Below, one piece after another: positions 54,564 through 63,234 of a stretch of DNA of 64,000 nt. The number at the start of each line of letters is the position of its first letter. The stretch's first letter is position 1. The translations under genes and the position numbers were made by a program. The notes beneath the pieces are model-generated. The model was not told the origin of the DNA. It did not search any database and saw only the letters and a program-made list of their open reading frames with translations. This DNA is from Hoeflea sp. GTDB lineage: Bacteria; Pseudomonadota; Alphaproteobacteria; Rhizobiales; Rhizobiaceae. The DNA lies in assembly GCA_020637795.1 (NCBI GenBank), contig JACKJT010000003.1, positions 434,001 to 498,000 on the forward strand, read 5' to 3'.

Positions 54564-55148
54564 ATGGGTAGTCTTTTAGCATTGAGCCGGTTCATCGACC
54601 GGATCAATGAATTTATCGGACGCAATGTGTCCTGGCTGGTGCTGGCTGCCGTGCTGATCAGCGCCGGAAATGCCACGATCCGAAAAGTGTTCGACATGTC
54701 GTCGAATGCCTGGCTGGAGGTCCAGTGGTACCTGTTCGGCGCGGTTTTCATGCTCGCCGCAGGCTACACGCTGCGCAAGAACGAGCACGTCCGCATTGAC
54801 GTCCTGGCCGGCAATCTTTCCAAGCGAACGCGTGACTGGATCGACCTGTTCGGCCACATCCTGTTCCTTCTTCCGTTCTGCCTGATGATGACCTATCTGG
54901 CCTGGCCGTTCTTCTGGCGCTCGTTCCAGTCCGGTGAAATGTCGAGCAACGCCGGTGGCCTTATCATCTGGCCGGCCAAGGCAAGCATCCTTCTCGGCTT
55001 CATCCTGCTGACGGCCCAGGCGGTCTCTGAAATCATCAAGCGCATCGCCATTATACGGGGTCTGCTTGAAGAGGAGGTCGGCCATGACCATTCCATGCCG
55101 CCGCAGGTCGAGGCAGCCGCTGAAATGAAGGGTGGCAACAATGCTTGA
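54564..55148 (+). CDS. TRAP transporter small permease (DctQ-type)
   Basis: This 194-residue membrane protein has four hydrophobic segments (about residues 20-35, 55-70, 95-120 and 135-155) and the DctQ pattern SNAWLEVQWYLFGAVFMLAAGYTLRKNEHVRID. It pairs with the large permease to import a carboxylate using a sodium gradient. AGGAGGG lies 6 bases before the ATG. The C-terminal tail overlaps the start of the next gene by 8 bases. It belongs to a TRAP set whose binding protein is encoded convergently at 57.3-58.5 kb. Confidence 0.92.
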   Translation: MGSLLALSRFIDRINEFIGRNVSWLVLAAVLISAGNATIRKVFDMSSNAWLEVQWYLFGAVFMLAAGYTLRKNEHVRIDVLAGNLSKRTRDWIDLFGHILFLLPFCLMMTYLAWPFFWRSFQSGEMSSNAGGLIIWPAKASILLGFILLTAQAVSEIIKRIAIIRGLLEEEVGHDHSMPPQVEAAAEMKGGNNA

Positions 55149-56967
55149 TCTCATTGCCCACAACCTCGCACCGATCATGTTCGTCACTGTCATGGCGATG
55201 CTGCTGATCGGCTACCCGGTTGCCTTCACCCTTGCTGCCGGCGGTATGTATTTCTTCGTTGTTGGCGTCGAACTGAGTCATATCTCTCCTGAGATCCGGC
55301 TGTTCTGGCCGCTTGCACAGGCGAACATGAACCGCGTCTTTGACGTCATGCGCAACGACACCCTGCTTGCGATCCCGTTCTTCACCTTCATGGGGTTGAT
55401 CCTGGAACGCTCGCGCATGGCCGAGGACCTGCTTGATACCATCGGCCAGCTTTTCGGAACCCTCCGCGGCGGCCTTGCATTTGCCGTTGTCATCGTCGGC
55501 GCACTGCTTGCGGCCACCACGGGCGTCGTGGCGGCCTCTGTCATTGCCATGGGCCTGATCTCCCTGCCGATCATGATGCGCTACAACTACCATCCCGGCC
55601 TCGCAGCCGGCACGATTGCCGCATCGGGAACGCTGGCGCAGATCATCCCGCCCTCTCTCGTCCTCATCGTCATGGCCGACCAGCTCGGCCGGTCGGTCGG
55701 CGACATGTATGTCGGCGCCTTTTTCCCGGCGTTGATCATCGTCGGCATGTACTGCGCCTACATTTTCGCAATCACCCTTATCAAGCCAAGTTGGGTTCCT
55801 GCCCTGCCCCCCGAAGCCCGTCCACTCGGCAATGGCGGCGCATCGCTCTACATCATCATTGGCCTGGCAATCGCGCTGTTCTTCATCTGCGATCTCTTTG
55901 TCTTCGACGATCTGCGCTATGAAACGCGAGTGGTCTGGTCGGCCCTGGTTGCCACGATCATCCCCTATGCCTTTGCCCTGCTCAACCGGGCCAGGAACCT
56001 GGGATATCTGTCCAAGATGGCCGAGCAGGTCGTGATCGTCCTGATCCCGCCGCTCGCGCTGATCTTTCTGGTTCTCGGAACGATCTTCCTCGGCATCGCC
56101 ACTCCGACCGAAGGCGGCGCCATGGGAGCCACCGGCGCACTGATCATGTCGATCATGAAAGGCCGGCTCGACAGGAAGACGCTTCTCCAGGCGCTCGATT
56201 CCACCGCCAAGCTTGCCACTTTCGTGATGTTCATCCTGATCGGTGCGCGCGTCTTCGCTCTTACCTTCTACGGTATCTCCGGTGACCGCTGGGTCGAAGA
56301 GCTTCTGCTGGCACTGCCCGGCGGAGAAGTCGGCTTCCTGATCACCGTCTCGATCGTCGTCTTCATCCTGGGCTGTTTCCTCGATTTCTTCGAGATCGCC
56401 TTCATCATGGTGCCTCTGCTGGCACCGGTGGCCGAGAAGCTTGGCATCGATCTGATCTGGTTTGGCGTGTTGCTCGGATTCAACCTCCAGGCCAGCTTCC
56501 TGACCCCGCCCTTCGGATTTGCCCTGTTCTACCTGCGATCGGTAGCGCCGATCAAAGCCTGGCATGATGAAACGACGGATCGCATGATTGAGCCGATTTC
56601 GACCAAATCGATCTACACCGGCACGCTGCCCTTCATCATCATCCAGATCGTGATGCTGGGTATCCTGATCGCCTTCCCGGGTCTCGTCACCCACTACAAG
56701 ACCGAACCGGCGATCATGAACCAGGGCGACATCAACCAGGAGATCAACAACATCGGCGGCGGCGGATTTGGCCTGCCCGGCTCGGGCCTGAGCCTCGATG
56801 GCGGCCTGAGCCTTCCAGGTTCGCCGAGTCTTGGAGAACCCGGCAATGGCATGCCGGCGATGCCGAGCTTTGGCGCACCATCTGAACCAGCCGAAGGCGG
56901 CGCCTTGCCAGCACCGGGTGGGCTGCCCGCTCCCGGCGGCGCGTCCGGACTGCCGAAGTTCGATTGA
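55141..56967 (+). CDS. TRAP transporter large permease (DctM-type) with Gly/Pro-rich tail
   Basis: This 608-residue DctM-family permease has a dozen or more hydrophobic segments. Conserved blocks include AIPFFTFMGLILERSRMAEDLL, AATTGVVAASVIAMG, GTIAASGTLAQIIPPS and IATPTEGGAMGATGAL. The membrane part ends near residue 525. Beyond it lies an unusual tail of about 80 residues (530-608), rich in Gly, Pro, Ser and Leu, with repeated GLPGSG, SLPGSP and LPAPGG units. DctM proteins normally end soon after the last helix. The ATG at 55141 has AAGGGTGG upstream; a GTG at 55132 is less likely. Confidence 0.92.
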   Translation: MLDLIAHNLAPIMFVTVMAMLLIGYPVAFTLAAGGMYFFVVGVELSHISPEIRLFWPLAQANMNRVFDVMRNDTLLAIPFFTFMGLILERSRMAEDLLDTIGQLFGTLRGGLAFAVVIVGALLAATTGVVAASVIAMGLISLPIMMRYNYHPGLAAGTIAASGTLAQIIPPSLVLIVMADQLGRSVGDMYVGAFFPALIIVGMYCAYIFAITLIKPSWVPALPPEARPLGNGGASLYIIIGLAIALFFICDLFVFDDLRYETRVVWSALVATIIPYAFALLNRARNLGYLSKMAEQVVIVLIPPLALIFLVLGTIFLGIATPTEGGAMGATGALIMSIMKGRLDRKTLLQALDSTAKLATFVMFILIGARVFALTFYGISGDRWVEELLLALPGGEVGFLITVSIVVFILGCFLDFFEIAFIMVPLLAPVAEKLGIDLIWFGVLLGFNLQASFLTPPFGFALFYLRSVAPIKAWHDETTDRMIEPISTKSIYTGTLPFIIIQIVMLGILIAFPGLVTHYKTEPAIMNQGDINQEINNIGGGGFGLPGSGLSLDGGLSLPGSPSLGEPGNGMPAMPSFGAPSEPAEGGALPAPGGLPAPGGASGLPKFD

Positions 56968-57021
56968 CAGGGCGCAGGGAGCGGTTCAAGCCCCCCTCTC
57001 CTCTTCCCAGATGCAAGAACT

Positions 57022-57048
57022 CGGCGGCCCGTCCGCCGGGTTTTCTTT
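57022..57048 (+). terminator. Possible terminator after the TRAP permease genes
   Basis: The stem CGGCGG/CCGCCG (57022-57027 with 57033-57038) has a 5-base loop and is followed by GGTTTTCTTTT, 55 bases past the stop. The rest of the gap to 57286 holds no gene I can support. Confidence 0.55.
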
Positions 57049-57286
57049 TGCCTGCAACCGGGGCAGCAAGACAGCATGCGATCGCCGTGGCGGCCGAATG
57101 CAACACTCGTCCCAATTTAATCACGCACTTCCGAAGGCAAGGTTGGTGCAATCGCCCTGGGACGCGCCATCGGCAAATTCGCTTTCCACCGGGTTAAGCG
57201 GATCACGACGGAAACGCGTAAGCGGCAAGGATTGGGTCTGATCACGCCGTTCAGGCACCGCTCACAGGCTTCGGGAATCCGCGCAT

Positions 57287-57318
57287 GAAAAAGCCCCGGA
57301 ACCTTTAAGTTCCGGGGC
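57287..57318 (-). terminator. Rho-independent terminator of the TRAP binding protein gene
   Basis: The stem GCCCCGGAAC/GTTCCGGGGC (57293-57302 with 57309-57318) has a 6-base loop. On the minus strand it is followed by TTTTT, 30 bases after the stop. Confidence 0.87.
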
Positions 57319-57347
57319 CTTGAAGGCTTTGCGTGGAGCGGGCTCGC

Positions 57348-58454
57348 TTAGAGCTTGCCGCCGCGCTGCTGGATCATCATGAAGGTGTCCATGTTGTATT
57401 CGGCCAGCTGGAACCAGAGGTAGCCGTCGCCGCGATAGCCCATGTAGGAATCGTGCAGTTTCTTGAACTGTGCGTTCTCGGCGCCGATATCGGCATAGAC
57501 CTTGTTGGCTGCGGCAAAGCAGGCTTCGAGGATCTCGAGGCTGTAGGGGCGCAGCTTGGTGCCTTCCGACACCAGCTTCTTCAGAGCCGGCGGGTTGAGC
57601 GTGTCGTAGCGAGCCATCATCACGCTGTTGGCGAGAGCCGAAGCCGACTTGACCACGCCCTTGTAGGCGCTCGGCAGTTCGTTCCACTTGTCGAGGTTGA
57701 TGAGGTTCATCAGCGTCACGCCGCCTTCCCACCAACCGGGGTAGTAGTAGTAAGGAGCAACCTTGTTGAAGCCCAGCTTGGAGTCATCGTAAGGACCGAC
57801 GAATTCGGCCGCGTCAATGGTGCCCTTTTCAAGCGCAGCATAGATGTCGCCGCCAGGAATGTTCTGCGGCACAACGCCGACTTCCTGGATGATCCGGCCG
57901 CCGAAGCCGCCGATACGCATCTTGAGGCCCTGCATGTCGGCCACGGTGTTGATTTCCTTACGGAACCAACCGCCCATCTGGGCACCGGTGTTGCCGGCCG
58001 GGAACGCAATCATGTTGTTTCCGGCATAGAATTCATTGAGCAGGTCGAGACCGCCGCCCTCATAGAGCCAGCCATTGGTCATGCGCTGGTTGAGGCCGAA
58101 CGGAACGCCGGTTCCGAATGCCCAGGACGGATCTTTGCCAAAGAAGTAGTAAGAAGCAGTGTGCGCCATTTCGATGGTGCCGTCGCGAACCGCGTCAGCG
58201 CCTTCAAGCGCGCCAACAATCTCGCCAGCGCCGTAGGTCTGGATTTCGAAATTGCCATCTGTGGCTTCACCAACAGCCTGCGCGAACACCTCAGCGGCGC
58301 CATAGATGGTGTCGAGCGCCTTCGGGAAACCCGAAGAGCAACGCCATGTGATTTTCGGCATTGTCTGTGCAATGGCCGGAGCGGCCAGGGTTGTTGCGGC
58401 TGCAGCGCCTGCACCGGCTACCCCAGCCTTTTTGATAAAGGAACGACGATCCAT
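57348..58454 (-). CDS. TRAP transporter substrate-binding protein (DctP/TakP-like)
   Basis: This 368-residue periplasmic receptor has a Tat-type signal (MDRRSFIKK, then an Ala-rich core, cleavage near AIA-QT). It shows the TRAP binding pattern: ITWRCSSGFPKALDTIYGAAEVFAQ, HTASYYFFGKDPSWAFGTGVPFGLNQR, the carboxylate-binding Arg in LKMRIGGFGG and APYYYYPGWWEGG. These segments resemble TakP, the 2-oxoacid receptor of Rhodobacter, so 2-oxoacids are the best guess. GGGAGG lies 5 bases before the ATG. The gene faces the permease genes rather than leading them. Confidence 0.92.
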   Translation of the reverse strand: MDRRSFIKKAGVAGAGAAAATTLAAPAIAQTMPKITWRCSSGFPKALDTIYGAAEVFAQAVGEATDGNFEIQTYGAGEIVGALEGADAVRDGTIEMAHTASYYFFGKDPSWAFGTGVPFGLNQRMTNGWLYEGGGLDLLNEFYAGNNMIAFPAGNTGAQMGGWFRKEINTVADMQGLKMRIGGFGGRIIQEVGVVPQNIPGGDIYAALEKGTIDAAEFVGPYDDSKLGFNKVAPYYYYPGWWEGGVTLMNLINLDKWNELPSAYKGVVKSASALANSVMMARYDTLNPPALKKLVSEGTKLRPYSLEILEACFAAANKVYADIGAENAQFKKLHDSYMGYRGDGYLWFQLAEYNMDTFMMIQQRGGKL

Positions 58455-58752
58455 AAAAACCTCCCAGTTGAAGTAACGCCGCGAGGCAAGGGATTAGCCT
58501 ACCATTTGCACCCCAGCGACATGCGATTGACCTAACCATGTTGCGGCAGGCCTTTCAAGCGAAAGAGGGCAATTTCGGCCACAATGGTCAATTTTTCTTG
58601 CCAGTTGCAGGCCCAGCAAATTCGAGTAAAAATATTCATAATTTTCATGCCTCAATCGGAAGTCGGCGGAATTGACAAAGAAGCCGCGAACCGCAAAAAC
58701 CGCTGACTTGGTGTCGCGGGAATGCGGCCGGGCAAATCAAGGGAATTGGGCG

Positions 58753-59517
58753 ATGCACAGTGGACTAGTCGCAATACCGGCGGATATCCGCGAATTTGAC
58801 GGATACACCTGGCACGCCGCTCCTGACCAGTACATCATGGCTGCGGTGAAGGGATCGAATGTCCTGCCGCTGGTTGTTCCGGCACTGACGGAAGGAACCG
58901 ATGTCGACATGGTGTTGGATCGCGTCGACGGCGTTCTGATCAGCGGGTCGCGGTCAAATGTCCATCCATCCAATTATGGAGAAGAAGAAACCGAACATCA
59001 CGGTCCGTTTGATCCCGCCCGTGACCAGCTGAGCCTGCCGCTCATCCGCCGCGCCATTGAGCGCGGCATTCCACTATTGGCCATCTGCCGCGGTATCCAG
59101 GAACTCAATGTTGCGCTTGGCGGCTCTCTTGCAACCGAGATCCAGGAGCTTCCGGGGCGGATGGACCATCGCAAGCCTCAGACCGAAGACAGGGATGCGG
59201 CGTTTGCCATCCGCCATACCATCCAGGTCAGGGAAGGAAGTTGTCTTGCCTCCATCGTCGGGCATGGCGAGGTGAATGTGAATTCGCTCCACCGGCAGGC
59301 CATTTCAAAACTGGCGCCGCGGCTGGCGGTGGAAGCGGTGGCCGAGGACGGCACGATCGAGGCCGTCAGCGTGATCGACGCGCCGGGCTTTGCGATTGGC
59401 GTCCAGTGGCATCCGGAATACTGGGTCGGCAGCGACGAGATCTCGGACAAGATTTTCGCGGCCTTCGGTGATGCGGTCCGTGCCCGCCATGCTCTCCCTG
59501 CCGCAGCCGCCGAGTAA
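58753..59517 (+). CDS. Gamma-glutamyl-gamma-aminobutyrate hydrolase family (PuuD-like)
   Basis: This 254-residue class I glutamine-amidotransferase-like hydrolase has the nucleophile Cys112 in AICRGIQELNVALGG, and His220 and Glu222 in VQWHPEYW complete the triad. PuuD enzymes release GABA from gamma-glutamyl-GABA in putrescine breakdown. Other members cut gamma-glutamyl amides of unknown kind, and no other put genes are here. I chose the ATG at 58753 (AAGGGAATTGGG upstream); a TTG 81 bases earlier adds a basic stretch without homology. The 298-base gap from dctP is AT-rich near 58620-58650 and must hold two divergent promoters. Confidence 0.9.
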   Translation: MHSGLVAIPADIREFDGYTWHAAPDQYIMAAVKGSNVLPLVVPALTEGTDVDMVLDRVDGVLISGSRSNVHPSNYGEEETEHHGPFDPARDQLSLPLIRRAIERGIPLLAICRGIQELNVALGGSLATEIQELPGRMDHRKPQTEDRDAAFAIRHTIQVREGSCLASIVGHGEVNVNSLHRQAISKLAPRLAVEAVAEDGTIEAVSVIDAPGFAIGVQWHPEYWVGSDEISDKIFAAFGDAVRARHALPAAAAE

Positions 59518-59636
59518 GGTCAGCAAGGCCAGGACAACTTGCCGGTTTCGACCACATTCGTGCAATCGGCGCCGGATCAGCATCATGGCGCCGCCCGTGT
59601 GACAAGCTCCTTCACGGGCGCGTGGCAGGATATCCG

Positions 59637-60611
59637 TCAGGACGCGGCACGGTCAAAACCGGCGCATTCGGGAACCGGAGTCAGCGCCGGACGGCCGGCC
59701 AGCCAGGCTTCCAGATTGTCCACGACCAGATCTGCCATCGCATTGCGGGTTGCCACAGAGGCAGAAGCCACATGCGGCAACAGGCAGGCATTCGGCAAAT
59801 CCATCAGCGCCTGCGGCACATGTGGCTCATGGGCAAACACATCGAGCCCGGCTGCGGCAATCCTGCGGTCCGTGAGCGCAGCAATCAGTGCCGGTTCGTC
59901 AATCGTCGAGCCGCGCCCGACGCTGATCAGCACGCCCTGTGGGCCGAGCGCATCCAGAACCTCGCTGTTCACCGCCTTTTCGGTGGCGGCACCGCCGGGA
60001 ACGATCACGACCAGAATGTCCACTGCAGCCGCCATGTCGGCAAGGCCCGCATGCCAGGGATAGGCCACGTCAGCCCGCTTGTTTCGCGTATGGTAGTGGA
60101 TCGGCAGCCCGAAGGCTTCGAGCCGCTTGGCAATGGCAAGACCGATCCGACCCAGCCCGAAGATGCCGACAGTCCGGCCCCGCAGGCTCAGGGATGTCAG
60201 CGGGTAAGCGCCATTGCTTTCCCATTTGCCGGCACGAAGGTAAGCCTCGGCTTTCGGAAGCTCGCGCACCGTGTTGAGCAGCAATCCGACGGTGGTATCG
60301 GCGACTTCATCGGAAAGCACATCGGGCGTGTTCGTCACCATCACCTGGCGTGTTGCCGCATGACCGGCATCGACGGCGTCATATCCCACGCCGAAATTGG
60401 CAATCACTTCGAGGTTCGGTAGCGAATCGATGAAATCCGCCGAAATTGCCGTCGCGGCCGCCAGACCCCGGATTCGGCTGCGGGCATCCTCGTCCAGAAG
60501 GGCAGCGTTTGCGGCATCGATCGAAATCGCTTCGAATTCGGCCTCGACCCGCTGCCTGACCCGCGGGTGGACCTTGCCGGCAAGAAGAACGGTTGGACGT
60601 GAAGCGCTCAT
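59637..60611 (-). CDS. D-isomer-specific 2-hydroxyacid dehydrogenase (GhrB-like)
   Basis: This 324-residue NAD(P)-dependent reductase interconverts 2-oxo and 2-hydroxy acids such as glyoxylate or hydroxypyruvate. The Rossmann motif is VGIFGLGRIGLAIAKRLEAFG. The catalytic residues are in place: Arg in VGRGSTIDE, Glu in VFAHEPHVP and His in LLPHVASAS. The start overlaps the stop of the LacI-type regulator gene by four bases (ATGA at 60608-60611), so the two are co-expressed and the regulator probably senses a related metabolite. The preferred substrate cannot be told from sequence. Confidence 0.9.
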   Translation of the reverse strand: MSASRPTVLLAGKVHPRVRQRVEAEFEAISIDAANAALLDEDARSRIRGLAAATAISADFIDSLPNLEVIANFGVGYDAVDAGHAATRQVMVTNTPDVLSDEVADTTVGLLLNTVRELPKAEAYLRAGKWESNGAYPLTSLSLRGRTVGIFGLGRIGLAIAKRLEAFGLPIHYHTRNKRADVAYPWHAGLADMAAAVDILVVIVPGGAATEKAVNSEVLDALGPQGVLISVGRGSTIDEPALIAALTDRRIAAAGLDVFAHEPHVPQALMDLPNACLLPHVASASVATRNAMADLVVDNLEAWLAGRPALTPVPECAGFDRAAS

Positions 60612-61651
60612 CGGCCTGCTCCCGGATTGAGTGGCGAGGTGGATTGCCGGATCCGCATTTCCGGCTTTATCAGGTGAAGTCCGTCGGCCTCGCTTGACCC
60701 GTTGAGCTTGTCGAGCAGAGCCCGCGCGGCAAAACGGCCCACTTCCGATTGTCCGTTCCAGACAGTGGTCAGCGCCGGGGTGGCGATGGCTGCTTCCTCG
60801 AGGTCGTCATAGCCAGTCACAGAGATATCCGTTCCGGGCACAAGCCCCGCACGCGCAATGCCGTTCATCAACCCGATGGCGACCAGATCGTTCCAGCAGA
60901 CTGCCGCGGTCGGTTTCAAGGGGTTGGCAAGAAAATTCACCGCCGCTTCAAAGCCGCTCTGCTTGGTCCGCGGCCCGGGTATCCGCAGTTGCGGATCCAC
61001 CTCGATGCCGGCCTTTTTCAATGCATTGGCGTATCCCGCATAGCGATCGCGGCCAGTCGAGGTGTGGTCCGTGCCGCCGATCATGGCGATGCGGGTGTGC
61101 CCGAGGCTGATCAGATGATTGGTCGCAAGCGCGGTTCCGTAAGCATCGTCGCCGCGGAAGGTGGGCACGTCAATTTCCGGTACCGAACGGGCGATCAGGA
61201 TCGCCGGCATGCCATTGTCCTCGGCCAGCCGGATATCGGACGCTGGCGTGCCGATCGCCGGAGACATGATCACGCCGTCCCCGCCCAGCTGCAGCAGCGT
61301 CTCGATGAAATTGCGCTGCTTGTCGACCGAATCGTAGTGGTTGGAGAGAATGAAGGTCTGCCGGCTTCGGTCGAGTTCCGTCTCGATGGCCTTGAGGATT
61401 TCGGCGTAGAAGGGGTTCATGATGTCATGCACGACAACCCCGATGATGCCCGACCGCGACGTTCTGAGCGAGGCCGCGCGCCGGTTGTAGATATAGCCGA
61501 GCTCGATGGCCTTTTCCTTGATGCGGTCTCGCGTCACATCCGCAACCAGCGGACTGTCGCGCAATGCGAGAGAAACGGTTGCGGTCGAAAGCCCCAGGGC
61601 CTCCGCAATCGTTGAAAGCTTGATCTTCTGCGCCAAATTCCGGTTCCCCAT
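60608..61651 (-). CDS. LacI-family transcriptional regulator
   Basis: This 347-residue repressor has the N-terminal LacI helix-turn-helix (KLSTIAEALGLSTATVSLALRDSPLV) and hinge (YIYNRRAASLRTSRSGIIGVV). A periplasmic-binding-protein-like sensor domain follows, with GTDISVTGYDDLEEAAIATPALTTV near the end. Upstream of its start is a perfect palindrome (61697-61706) that may be its own operator. I took the ATG at 61651; a GTG at 61663 is also in frame. It is coupled to the 2-hydroxyacid dehydrogenase gene. The inducer is unknown. Confidence 0.92.
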   Translation of the reverse strand: MGNRNLAQKIKLSTIAEALGLSTATVSLALRDSPLVADVTRDRIKEKAIELGYIYNRRAASLRTSRSGIIGVVVHDIMNPFYAEILKAIETELDRSRQTFILSNHYDSVDKQRNFIETLLQLGGDGVIMSPAIGTPASDIRLAEDNGMPAILIARSVPEIDVPTFRGDDAYGTALATNHLISLGHTRIAMIGGTDHTSTGRDRYAGYANALKKAGIEVDPQLRIPGPRTKQSGFEAAVNFLANPLKPTAAVCWNDLVAIGLMNGIARAGLVPGTDISVTGYDDLEEAAIATPALTTVWNGQSEVGRFAARALLDKLNGSSEADGLHLIKPEMRIRQSTSPLNPGAGR

Positions 61652-61680
61652 GACGGAGCACACCGCTCCGATTCAAACAA

Positions 61681-61706
61681 TTAAACAAATCTAAAAGGTT
61701 TAAACC
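61681..61706 (-). promoter_or_regulatory. Candidate operator of the LacI-type regulator
   Basis: GGTTTAAACC (61697-61706) is a perfect palindrome 46 bases before the regulator ATG, and TTAAAC recurs at 61681-61686. The local sequence is AT-rich. A palindrome here fits autoregulation by a dimeric repressor. Confidence 0.45.
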
Positions 61707-61716
61707 GGACTGGCAA

Positions 61717-62289
61717 TCAGGCAGCGTCTTCTCCTGCATCGCCGTCAGCCGACGGCTCTTCGGTCAATGGCACCTCTGCATCGGCGGCAGCGGCGGAGTC
61801 GGAAGCCGAAACTGCGTCCGGTCGCAGCGTCTCCGAGATATTCGCATCCACAGCAGTGAGAAGTCTGAGAAGTTCCGCAACCTCCTTCTTCTTCAGGCCG
61901 GCGAAGGCTGCCTTCTCCGTCTTCCGCTGGGATTTCCGGATGGATTTGATCTGGTCCCTGCCCGCCTCGGTCAAAAACACCAGCATCATCCGACCGTCGT
62001 CGGGCGAGCCTTCACGCCGCAGGAAACCCTGGGCGGCAAGGCGGCCTATTGTCTTGGTGATTGTCGGTGCCTTGACTCCGAGCGAAACGGCGATGGCGCC
62101 CGGAGTCTGGCCGTCCCTGGCGTCGAGCGCCAGCATGACGCCATCCTGGCCGGCATAGAGCCCCAGATCCAGCAGGTGACGGGATAGCGCGGTCCGTGCA
62201 TTGCGCGCCACCTGGGTGATCATCGACAGAGCTTCGGCGTGCCCGCCCTTTTTCGGCTTCTGGTTCTTGCTCTTCTTTTTGGCGGACAT
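61717..62289 (-). CDS. MarR-family transcriptional regulator
   Basis: This 190-residue winged-helix regulator has a very basic first 15 residues (SAKKKSKNQKPKK). The MarR domain shows AIAVSLGVKAPTITKTIGRLAAQGFLRREGSPDDGRMMLVFLTEAG with the wing Asp-Asp-Gly-Arg. An acidic Ala/Asp/Glu-rich tail follows (residues about 155-190). The basic head and acidic tail are uncommon and could fold back on each other. GGAGGAG lies upstream of the ATG. It is divergent from the creatininase-family gene, its likely target, with about 50 bases between starts. Confidence 0.92.
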   Translation of the reverse strand: MSAKKKSKNQKPKKGGHAEALSMITQVARNARTALSRHLLDLGLYAGQDGVMLALDARDGQTPGAIAVSLGVKAPTITKTIGRLAAQGFLRREGSPDDGRMMLVFLTEAGRDQIKSIRKSQRKTEKAAFAGLKKKEVAELLRLLTAVDANISETLRPDAVSASDSAAAADAEVPLTEEPSADGDAGEDAA

Positions 62290-62341
62290 GGACAGCTCCT
62301 CCTTGCGGCCTTGTTTCCATCACCCTACGGTTCAGACACTA

Positions 62342-63112
62342 ATGATGCCTGATCGGAATAACCACCCTATGCCCCCACAGCCCGTACCGATTGCGATACT
62401 CCCTCTGGGTGCTCATGAGCAGCATGGTCCGCACCTGCCGTTCGAGACCGATTCGCTGATCGCTGGGCAGGTGGCCGAGCGGCTTTGCGATGCGGCCCCC
62501 GCCACCATCAAGCCCGAACTCCTGCCTGTCGAATCAGTCGGCTATTCTATCGAGCACATGGATGTGTCAGGTACGCGAACGCTTGGCTATGATGAAGCGG
62601 TCAACCGCTGGACCGGTATTGCCGGGGACTGCGCTGCGCGCGGCGTCCGGCGGCTGATGCTGCTCAATGCGCATGGCGGCAACTCGCCGCTGCTGACCAT
62701 TGTCGCCACCGAGGCGCGGGTCCGGTTCAACATGCTGGTGGTTGCGACAAGCTGGACCCGGTTTGGCATCCCGGCCCACATCGTCGCCCCCGAAGACAAG
62801 GCCTACGACATCCATGCCGGCGACATCGAGACCTCGGTGATGCTGGCCATCCGCCCCGATCTCGTGCGCCTCGACGCTGTTCAGGATTTCCCGTCCCGTC
62901 AGGCGGACTACGCCAGACGGTTCAAACATTTGCGCGCCTATGGCCCGCACGCATTCGGCTGGAAAATGTCCGATCTCAATCCGCAAGGCGCGGCAGGCAA
63001 GGCCAGCAGGGCAACAGCGCAGAAGGGTGAGGCGTTGCTTGCGCATGCGGTGAACGGGCTGACGGAACTGCTCGTCGACATGGCCGCATTCGATGTTGAT
63101 GAGCTCAACTGA
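62342..63112 (+). CDS. Creatininase-family amidohydrolase
   Basis: This protein of about 256 residues belongs to the creatininase/FAPy-deformylase-like family of divalent-metal hydrolases. Metal ligands are all seen: PLGAHEQHGPHLPFETD (Glu, His, Asp), then LLNAHGGN and HAGDIETS (Asp, Glu). Members open cyclic amides or handle RiPP and inositol intermediates, so the substrate is open. The start is uncertain: ATGs at 62342, 62345 and 62369 are in frame and all have weak ribosome sites. Longer upstream frames overlap the MarR gene and are rejected. It lies divergent from the MarR-family regulator. Confidence 0.85.
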   Translation: MMPDRNNHPMPPQPVPIAILPLGAHEQHGPHLPFETDSLIAGQVAERLCDAAPATIKPELLPVESVGYSIEHMDVSGTRTLGYDEAVNRWTGIAGDCAARGVRRLMLLNAHGGNSPLLTIVATEARVRFNMLVVATSWTRFGIPAHIVAPEDKAYDIHAGDIETSVMLAIRPDLVRLDAVQDFPSRQADYARRFKHLRAYGPHAFGWKMSDLNPQGAAGKASRATAQKGEALLAHAVNGLTELLVDMAAFDVDELN

Positions 63113-63234
63113 GGCTGCTGAGGTGCTGGCCGTTCGATTGCGACGACGACCTCGCCCATGGCTTGAATTGCGCAGGATCTCTCTAGTTGCCGAATAACGC
63201 CGCTTTGCGGCTCGGGAAGTACGGAATATTGAGC

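Noticed and set aside
55051..56694. 547-codon minus-strand frame opposite dctM
   Set aside because: The product is an extreme Asp/Arg/His/Glu-rich sequence produced by reading the complement of a membrane protein. It has no homology and no ribosome site.
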